This document shows, piece by piece, positions 1-6,127 of a stretch of DNA of 64,000 nucleotides; position 1 is the stretch's first letter, and the number at the start of each line of letters is the position of its first letter. The translations under genes and the position numbers were made by a program. The DNA is from Promicromonospora sp. MEB111 (GTDB lineage: Bacteria > Actinomycetota > Actinomycetes > Actinomycetales > Cellulomonadaceae): the NCBI RefSeq assembly GCF_030209445.1, contig NZ_JARVSD010000007.1, positions 310,001-374,000 of the forward strand, in the 5' to 3' direction. Under the pieces are notes generated by a model. The model had not been told where the DNA came from. It searched no databases and worked only from the letters and a program-made list of their open reading frames with translations.

Positions 1-612
1 GGGGAGACGGACGGGGACGCTGCGGAGGACACGGCCTCCGACGGGGACGCAGCCGGGACCGCCGTCTTCTTCCGCCCCGGGGCCAAGGTCGAGGCACGGG
101 CGTACGCCGCGGTCCTGCGCCCGCTGGCCGAGGCGGGGCACACGGTGGTGATCGCCAAGCAGCCGCTCGCCGTCGCGTTCCTCGCCGGCGGGGCGTTCGA
201 CGCCGCGCGGGCCGAGGTGCCCGCAGCCGAGCGCTGGGTCGTGGGCGGGCACTCGCTGGGCGGCGTCGTCGCGTCCACGGACGCCGCCGGCGCGGCGGAC
301 GACGCCGACGCGCCCGCCGTCGGCCTGCTCCTGTACGCGTCCTACCCGGCCGAGGACCTGAGCTCGCTGACGCCGGCGGTCGAGTCCGTCTCCGCCTCGC
401 GGGACGGCCTCGCCACGCCCGCCACGATCGAGGCCTCGCGGGCGAACCTGCCGCCGTCCACCACGTACACCGTGGTGGGCGGCGCGGTCCACGCCTTCTT
501 CGGCGACTACGGGCCGCAGCCCGGCGACGGCACCGCGACGATCACCCACGACGAGGCCCGGTCCCGGATCTCCGAGGTGAGCAGGACGTTCGTCGACTCG
601 CTGGGCCGGTAG
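1..612 (+). CDS. Alpha/beta hydrolase, 5' truncated by the window edge
   Basis: The reading frame is open from the first base and ends in TAG at 610-612, so the gene starts outside the window. The visible part is about 203 residues. It carries a nucleophile elbow G-H-S-L-G-G near visible residues 84-89, and a late V-H-A-F segment that could supply the catalytic His. The size and the conserved Ser elbow fit the small alpha/beta hydrolases of the Abhydrolase_5 type. Substrate cannot be read from sequence. The visible N-terminus is rich in Asp, Gly and Ala and may be a linker or the end of a signal or anchor region. An 8-bp stem-loop follows the stop codon. Confidence 0.8.
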   Translation, partial: GETDGDAAEDTASDGDAAGTAVFFRPGAKVEARAYAAVLRPLAEAGHTVVIAKQPLAVAFLAGGAFDAARAEVPAAERWVVGGHSLGGVVASTDAAGAADDADAPAVGLLLYASYPAEDLSSLTPAVESVSASRDGLATPATIEASRANLPPSTTYTVVGGAVHAFFGDYGPQPGDGTATITHDEARSRISEVSRTFVDSLGR

Positions 613-622
613 GGCCGGGCGT

Positions 623-642
623 CCCGGGTCCGCAGACCCGGG
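623..642 (+). terminator. Stem-loop after the first hydrolase
   Basis: A perfect 8-bp GC-rich stem (CCCGGGTC / GACCCGGG) with a CGCA loop starts 10 bases after the stop codon. There is no T-tract, which is usual for stem-loop terminators in high-GC actinobacteria. Its role as a terminator is inferred from position. Confidence 0.45.
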
Positions 643-740
643 CCGGGTCACCGGGCTGTCGTGTCACAGAACCCGACCCCTGCCCGGTCGGTCGGTTGTG
701 AGCGTGCCGTGCCGCGGCGCGCGAGACGAGAGGAACCTCG

Positions 741-1673
741 ATGACCCCCATCCAGCATGCCCTCACCGACGTCCTCGACATCGCGTACGTCGAGGACGGG
801 CCGGTCGGCGGTCCGGCAGTGGTCCTGCTCCACGGATATCCCTACGACGTCCACAGCTACGTGGACGTCGCACCCCGGCTGGCGGCGCTCGGCTACCGGG
901 TCGTCGTGCCCTACCTCCGCGGCCACGGTCCGACCCGGTTCCGCGACGACCGGACGCCGCGCTCCGGCCAGCAGGCGGCGCTCGGCGCGGACGTCCTCGG
1001 CCTGCTCGACGCCCTCGAGATCCCCGAGGCCGTGCTCGCCGGCTACGACTGGGGCGGCCGCGCCGCGTGCGTGGTGGCGGCACTGCGGCCCGAGCGGGTC
1101 ACGGGACTCGTCAGCGTCAACGGCTACCTGATCCAGGACGTCGCCGCGTCGGCGCGACCCATCCGTCCTGACCTCGAGGCCGGCTTCTGGTACTTCTACT
1201 ACTTCCTCACCGAGCGCGGACGGGCCGGCCTGACGGCCAACCGCCGTGAGATCGCCGAGGTGATCTGGCGCCGTAACTCGCCGGCGTGGGACTTCGACCA
1301 GGCGACGCTCGACCGAGCGGCGGCCGCGTTCGACAACCCCGACTACGTCGACGTCGTGCTGCACTCCTACCGGCACAGGCTGGGCGCGGCACCCGGCGCA
1401 CCGGAGTACGACGCCTTCGAGCACGCCCTCGCACCGTTGCCCCCGGTCGGGGTCCCGACGGTGACCCTGGCCGGCCTCGCCGACGGCAACTTCCCCGTGA
1501 TCGACGGGGTCCCCGACACCAGCCGCTTCACGGGCCCCCGCCTGCACCGTCGGGTGCCGGACGCCGGGCACAACCTCCCCCAGGAGGCACCGGACGCGTT
1601 CGTCCAGGCGGTGCTCGACGTGACCCGGCTGGCGGCCGGCCGTACCTCCCGTCGACCGGCATCGCCGCGCTGA
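741..1673 (+). CDS. Alpha/beta hydrolase of epoxide hydrolase / haloalkane dehalogenase type
   Basis: This 310-residue protein has an oxyanion motif H-G-Y-P near residue 31. Its nucleophile elbow is G-Y-D-W-G-G, residues 100-105, with Asp rather than Ser as nucleophile. A C-terminal D-A-G-H-N segment near residue 275 supplies the base His. An Asp nucleophile followed by W-G-G is characteristic of epoxide hydrolases, haloalkane dehalogenases and fluoroacetate dehalogenases, so hydrolysis through an alkyl-enzyme ester is likely. The exact substrate is unknown. There is no signal peptide, so it is probably cytoplasmic. The ATG is preceded by AGAGGAA at good spacing. It faces the P450 gene convergently, and its stop codon lies inside a large stem-loop. 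Confidence 0.85.
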   Translation: MTPIQHALTDVLDIAYVEDGPVGGPAVVLLHGYPYDVHSYVDVAPRLAALGYRVVVPYLRGHGPTRFRDDRTPRSGQQAALGADVLGLLDALEIPEAVLAGYDWGGRAACVVAALRPERVTGLVSVNGYLIQDVAASARPIRPDLEAGFWYFYYFLTERGRAGLTANRREIAEVIWRRNSPAWDFDQATLDRAAAAFDNPDYVDVVLHSYRHRLGAAPGAPEYDAFEHALAPLPPVGVPTVTLAGLADGNFPVIDGVPDTSRFTGPRLHRRVPDAGHNLPQEAPDAFVQAVLDVTRLAAGRTSRRPASPR

Positions 1674-1700
1674 TGCGCGACGTGCCGGTCGACGGGAGGT
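1644..1700. terminator. Large bidirectional stem-loop over the hydrolase stop codon
   Basis: Perfect 17-bp arms at 1644-1660 and 1684-1700 flank a 23-base loop. That loop folds again (CGCGC, TGAT, GCGCG at 1666-1679). The left arm lies inside the coding sequence, and the TGA stop at 1671-1673 sits in the apical loop. The element lies between converging genes (hydrolase on plus, P450 on minus), so it can terminate both. Confidence 0.7.
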
Positions 1701-1740
1701 GGCCGGAGTGGGGGGCAGCCGCCGGAGCGCGCCGCCGGGC

Positions 1741-2973
1741 TCAGACCCGGGCCGGCGTCCGCGCGACCTTGCGCTCGGGCGTGAACGCCACCGGCAGCAC
1801 GGCCGGGTAGCGCGACCACGGCGACGGCGCCCACGTGACCTGCGGGTCGGTCAGCCGCAGGTCCAGGCGCTCCATCAGGCTCTCCACGGCGATCTTCACC
1901 ACGAGCCGCCCCGGCCGGCGGGCGGGGCACGCGTGCGGCCCGACGCCGAACGACAGGTGCGACCGGTTGCCGGCCTCGAACAGGTCGTCCTCGGTGCGCA
2001 CCCGCGGGTCGTTGTTCGCCGCGGCCAGGCCCATCACGATCGCGTCGCCGGCCCGGATCTGCGCCCGGCCCAGCGTGCAGTCCGTGACGGCGTACCGGGC
2101 CGGCAGGTTGGCGACGGGCGGCTCGCCCCACAGCGTCTCGTCCATCGCGTCGTCCAGCCCGCGGCGCACGCCCGTGACGCGACCCGTGTACCGCGGGTCG
2201 GTGAGCATGCGGCGCAGCGTGGCCGCGATCCAGGTCACGAGCATCTCGTTGGCGGCGCAGATCGCCACCACCATCGAGTGCACGATCTCCGTGTCGTCCT
2301 CGAAGTTGGGGTGCGCGACGAACTTGGCGGTCAGGTTGGGCCCCGGGTTCTGCCGGGTGGCCTGCACGTGGTCCAGCACGATCTGGTCCATCGTGGTCAG
2401 CGCCGCCACCGCGTCGCCGCCGTGCCCGAACACGCCGTGGGCGCAGCGCAGCAGGGCGATCCCCTGCGGCTCGCTGAAGCCGAACATGCCCGAGACGGCC
2501 AGGAACGACACCGCGGCCGCGTACTCGCCGATCAGGTCCGCGTCGCCCCGCTCCGCGAACGAGTCGATGAGCCGGCCGCAGACGCCGCGCACCATGGCCG
2601 CCGTCTGCGCCTCGTCGATGGCGGCGAACGCCTCGTCCACCGGCAGCCGCAGGCGCCGGTGCTCCGCGCCGTCGGCGTAGTACAGGGCGCGCCGCCCGGC
2701 CGGGGAGAGGATCGCGTGCAGCGACGAGTCCATCGGCAGCCGCTCGGTCCAGTGCCGCGGGTCCCTGGCGAAGACGCTCTCCGTCCGCATCACCTCCATG
2801 ACCTCGGCGTGCCCGAGCACGAGCCAGCCGGGGACACCCGGCTCCAGGTCCACGGGGGCCACGGGGCCCCACTGGTCCTGCAGCTCGCGCAGCGCCGCCG
2901 TCATGTCCTCGGCGCCGGTCAGCTCCACCAGCGCCATCCGGCCCCCGCTGCGTTGCGGCTCCAGGTCAGGCAT
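1741..2973 (-). CDS. Cytochrome P450 lacking the ExxR motif (CYP157-like)
   Basis: This is a 410-residue soluble P450. The heme loop is clear: F-G-V-G-P-H-A-C near residues 342-349, with Cys349 as iron ligand. The K-helix, where nearly all P450s have E-x-x-R, reads E-T-L-W at about residues 279-282, so the Arg is missing. The I-helix reads A-A-N-E-M-L and lacks the usual acid-Thr pair for O2 activation. The CYP157 family of Streptomyces is known to lack ExxR (E-Q-S-L-W there), and this protein looks related. The start at 2973 was chosen because GGTGGAG lies just upstream; in-frame ATGs at 2997 and 3009 are alternatives. No ferredoxin or reductase gene is adjacent. Confidence 0.85.
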   Translation of the reverse strand: MPDLEPQRSGGRMALVELTGAEDMTAALRELQDQWGPVAPVDLEPGVPGWLVLGHAEVMEVMRTESVFARDPRHWTERLPMDSSLHAILSPAGRRALYYADGAEHRRLRLPVDEAFAAIDEAQTAAMVRGVCGRLIDSFAERGDADLIGEYAAAVSFLAVSGMFGFSEPQGIALLRCAHGVFGHGGDAVAALTTMDQIVLDHVQATRQNPGPNLTAKFVAHPNFEDDTEIVHSMVVAICAANEMLVTWIAATLRRMLTDPRYTGRVTGVRRGLDDAMDETLWGEPPVANLPARYAVTDCTLGRAQIRAGDAIVMGLAAANNDPRVRTEDDLFEAGNRSHLSFGVGPHACPARRPGRLVVKIAVESLMERLDLRLTDPQVTWAPSPWSRYPAVLPVAFTPERKVARTPARV

Positions 2974-2991
2974 GGCACTCCACCCGTCGTT

Positions 2992-3019
2992 ATTCATGGA
3001 CTCATCCATCGATTCATGG
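2992..3019. promoter_or_regulatory. Repeated ATTCATGG motif upstream of the P450
   Basis: ATTCATGG occurs at 2992-2999 and again at 3012-3019, a 20-bp period or about two helical turns. The inverted pair ATGGA-N4-TCCAT lies at 2996-3009. This A/T-rich cluster is unusual for its surroundings and sits just upstream of the P450 ribosome-binding site, in the gap shared with the divergent ABC gene. A repressor operator is a reasonable guess. If the P450 starts at 3009 instead, part of this is coding. Confidence 0.3.
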
Positions 3020-3212
3020 GGCGACCTGCGTAGACGCCCGATCGAGGGTTTCTATCACGGCCGACCAGGAACGCGTAACACCCGTGTGGTCCGGATCACC
3101 CCCGGGTGCCCGCTACGGCCGGATCAGGTGTCCGCGCGAGGTGTCCGCGAGGCTCCGTGGCCGCCGCCGGCCCGTCCCCGTGGGACGATTCGACGGTGAG
3201 GACGATCCGACG

Positions 3213-5108
3213 GTGAGCATGCACGGAGGCGGCGGGAGCATGGGCGGGGGCCGCACCCTGCGCTCCTTCACGCAGGACGGTTCCGTCACCCGGCAGCGCC
3301 TCGGCTGGGCCACCCTGCGCCGCATCGTCTCGTTCGCGCGGCCGTACCGGGGCCGGCTCATCGCGTTCGTGCTGATCCTGGCCCTGGAGGCCGCGGCCGG
3401 GGCGGCCACGCCGCTGCTGTTCCAGCGGATCATCGACCGCGGGATCGTCGACGGCGACACCCGCCTGGTCGTGCTGCTGGCGGCTGCCGCCGGCCTGCTC
3501 GCGATCCTGGCCGCCGGGCTGTCCGTCGCGGACCGGCTCGTCTCGTCCCAGGTGGGCGAGGGTCTCATCCTCGACCTGCGGGTCGCGGTGTTCGACCACG
3601 TCCAGCGCATGCCGCTCGCGTTCTTCTCCCGGGCCCGCACCGGGGCGCTCGTCCAGCGCCTCAACGGCGACGTGCTGGGCGCGCAGCGCGCCTTCACCTC
3701 GACCCTGCAGACCGTCGTGTCCAACACGCTGACCATCACGTTCACGCTCGCGGCGATGTTCACCATGTCCTGGGAACTCACCCTCGGCGCGCTCGTGCTG
3801 GTCCCGCTGTTCGTGTTCCCGGCCCGCTGGTTCGGCCGCCGGCTCGCCGGCCTGACCCGCCGCGGCATGGAGGTCGACGCCGACCTGGGCCAGGTCATGA
3901 ACGAGCGGTTCAACGTGGCCGGCGCCCACCTCGTCAAGGTGTTCGGCGACCCGGACGCCGAGTCCGAGCGGTTCGCCGGGCCCGCCCGCGAGCGCCGCGA
4001 CCTCGGTGTGCGGACCGCGCTGTTCGGCACGTGGTTCCGGGTGGGCCTGTCCACCGTCGCGTCCCTGGCGGTGGCGGGCGTCTACGGGTTCGGCGGCCTG
4101 CAGGCGATCGCGGGCGAGCTCACCGTGGGTACCGTCGTGGCGCTGGCCACGTACCTGACACGGCTGTACGGGCCGCTCACGGCGATGGCGAACGTCCAGG
4201 TGGACGTGATGACGGCGCTCGTCTCGTTCGAGCGTGTGCTGGAGGTGCTGGACCTGGAGCCCTCGGTCGCCGAGCGGGAGGACGCCGCCGACCTGCGGGC
4301 CGCCGTCGCCGCCCGGGGCGCCTCGCTGTCGCTGACGGGCGTGACGTTCCGCTACCCGCGGGCCGAGGACGTGTCGCTGGCGTCCCTGGAGTCGGTGGCC
4401 GGGCCCCGCAAGGACCCGACGACGGACACGCTGCGCGACGTCTCCTTCGAGGTCCCCGCCGGCTCGATGGTCGCGCTGGTGGGCCCGTCGGGCGCGGGCA
4501 AGACGACGGTCTCGCAGCTCGTCAGCCGCATGTACGACCCGACCGCCGGGACCGTCCGCATCGCCGGCCACGACCTGCGGGACGTGACGTTCGCGTCGCT
4601 GCGGGCCACGGTCGGCGTCGTCTCGCAGGACGCGCACCTGTTCCACGACACCGTCGCGGCGAACCTGCGGTTCGTCCGCGCGGAGGCCACCGACGCCGAC
4701 CTGGAGCGGGTGCTGCGCCAGGCGCGCATCTGGGACCTGGTCGACCGGCTGCCGGAGGGCCTGGAGACCGTCGTGGGCGACCGCGGGTACCGGCTGTCGG
4801 GCGGCGAGCGGCAGCGCCTGGCGATCGCGCGGCTGCTGCTGCGGGCGCCGGACATCGTGGTGCTCGACGAGGCCACGGCGCACCTCGACTCCGAGTCCGA
4901 GGCGGCCGTGCAGGTCGCGCTCGACCAGGCCCTGGCCGGGCGGACGTCGCTGGTCATCGCGCACCGGCTGTCCACGGTGCGCGCCGCCGACCGCATCGTG
5001 GTGCTCGACGACGGTCGGGTGGTCCAGTCCGGGACGCACGCAGAGCTCCTCGCCACGGGCGGCCTGTACGCCGACCTCTACCGGACGCAGTTCGCCGAGG
5101 CATCCTGA
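3213..5108 (+). CDS. ABC exporter, fused membrane and ATPase domains
   Basis: About 631 residues in the type IV exporter (MsbA/MDR-like) arrangement: an N-terminal six-helix membrane domain (roughly residues 45-330) then a nucleotide-binding domain. The ATPase motifs are canonical: Walker A G-P-S-G-A-G-K-T-T near 425, signature L-S-G-G-E near 528, Walker B V-V-L-D-E-A-T near 550, and the switch His in I-A-H-R-L-S-T near 583. With both sites intact it probably works as a homodimer that exports a drug, lipid or peptide; the substrate is unknown. GTG at 3213 is taken as start. ATG at 3219, and ATG at 3240 with a GGAGG in front, are also possible. It is divergent from the P450. Confidence 0.85.
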   Translation: MSMHGGGGSMGGGRTLRSFTQDGSVTRQRLGWATLRRIVSFARPYRGRLIAFVLILALEAAAGAATPLLFQRIIDRGIVDGDTRLVVLLAAAAGLLAILAAGLSVADRLVSSQVGEGLILDLRVAVFDHVQRMPLAFFSRARTGALVQRLNGDVLGAQRAFTSTLQTVVSNTLTITFTLAAMFTMSWELTLGALVLVPLFVFPARWFGRRLAGLTRRGMEVDADLGQVMNERFNVAGAHLVKVFGDPDAESERFAGPARERRDLGVRTALFGTWFRVGLSTVASLAVAGVYGFGGLQAIAGELTVGTVVALATYLTRLYGPLTAMANVQVDVMTALVSFERVLEVLDLEPSVAEREDAADLRAAVAARGASLSLTGVTFRYPRAEDVSLASLESVAGPRKDPTTDTLRDVSFEVPAGSMVALVGPSGAGKTTVSQLVSRMYDPTAGTVRIAGHDLRDVTFASLRATVGVVSQDAHLFHDTVAANLRFVRAEATDADLERVLRQARIWDLVDRLPEGLETVVGDRGYRLSGGERQRLAIARLLLRAPDIVVLDEATAHLDSESEAAVQVALDQALAGRTSLVIAHRLSTVRAADRIVVLDDGRVVQSGTHAELLATGGLYADLYRTQFAEAS

Positions 5109-5166
5109 GCTTCCGGGCCACTGCCGGGCCGGGCGGACGGCACCGGCGGCTGGGAGGATGGACCGT

Positions 5167-6081
5167 GTGGACACGCACGACCACCAGCACCTGCCCGACG
5201 GCGGCCGCGGCCGGCTGACCGCCGCGTTCGGCATCACGGCCGCGGTCCTGGTCGCGCAGGTCGTCGGCGCGCTGCTGACGGGCAGCCTCGCGCTGCTCGT
5301 GGACACGGTGCACCTGCTGACCGACGCCGCCGGTCTCGCGATGGCCCTGTTCGCGGCCCGCCTGGCGCAGCGTCCGCCGTCGGCCCGCCGTACCTGGGGC
5401 TACCGGCGGGCGGAGGTGATCGCCGCGCTCGCCCAGGCGGGCGTGCTGCTGGTCGTGGGCGTGTACGTCCTCGTGGAGGGCGTGCTGCGGCTCGTGTCGC
5501 CACCCGAGGTGCCCGGCCCCGAGCTCGTCGTCTTCGGTCTGGTCGGCCTGGCCGGGAACGTCGCGGCGATGGCCGTCCTGGCCGGGCGCCGGACGGCGAA
5601 CCTGAACCTGCGCGCCGCGTTCCTGGAGGTCGTGAACGACGCGCTGGGCTCGCTCGCGGTCGTCGTCGCGGCCCTGGTCATCACGTTCACGGGCTGGCAG
5701 CGGGCCGACGTCGTGGCGGGGCTGCTGATCGGCGCGCTGATCCTCCCGCGGGCCCTGCGGCTGCTGCGCGAGACCGTCTCGGTGCTCCTGGAGTCCTCCC
5801 CGCCCGGGCTGGACCTCGACGAGGTGCGCGCCCACCTGCTGGAGCTCGACCACGTGGAGGACGTGCACGACATGCACGCGTCGCTGATCGCCACCGGCCT
5901 GCCCGTGCTCAGCGCCCACGTGGTGGTCCGCACCGACTGCTTCACCGACGGGCACGCGGCCCGCATCCTGGACCAGCTCCAGGAGTGCGTGGCGCAGCAC
6001 TTCGACATCGCGGTGGAGCACTCCACGTTCCAGGTCGAGCCGCACACGCACGTCGCCCACGAGCACCCGCAGCACGCCTGA
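5167..6081 (+). CDS. Cation diffusion facilitator (CDF) metal transporter
   Basis: 304 residues with a His/Asp-rich N-terminus (D-T-H-D-H-Q-H), six predicted membrane segments and a C-terminal cytoplasmic domain of about 95 residues ending in a His-rich tail. The family exports divalent metals (Zn, Co, Fe, Mn) by proton antiport. The helix-2 site has the usual H-x-x-x-D (V-H-L-L-T-D). In helix 5 the expected His is replaced by Glu (L-E-V-V-N-D), giving E-x-x-x-D, which may shift metal preference. GGGAGG at 5152-5157 abuts an in-frame ATG at 5158 but is ideally spaced for GTG 5167, hence this start. It lies 58 bases after the ABC gene, possibly co-transcribed. Confidence 0.85.
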   Translation: MDTHDHQHLPDGGRGRLTAAFGITAAVLVAQVVGALLTGSLALLVDTVHLLTDAAGLAMALFAARLAQRPPSARRTWGYRRAEVIAALAQAGVLLVVGVYVLVEGVLRLVSPPEVPGPELVVFGLVGLAGNVAAMAVLAGRRTANLNLRAAFLEVVNDALGSLAVVVAALVITFTGWQRADVVAGLLIGALILPRALRLLRETVSVLLESSPPGLDLDEVRAHLLELDHVEDVHDMHASLIATGLPVLSAHVVVRTDCFTDGHAARILDQLQECVAQHFDIAVEHSTFQVEPHTHVAHEHPQHA

Positions 6082-6127
6082 GCGGCCGCCGGGCCCGCAC
6101 CCGACGGGCGGCACGGGACGGACCCGC

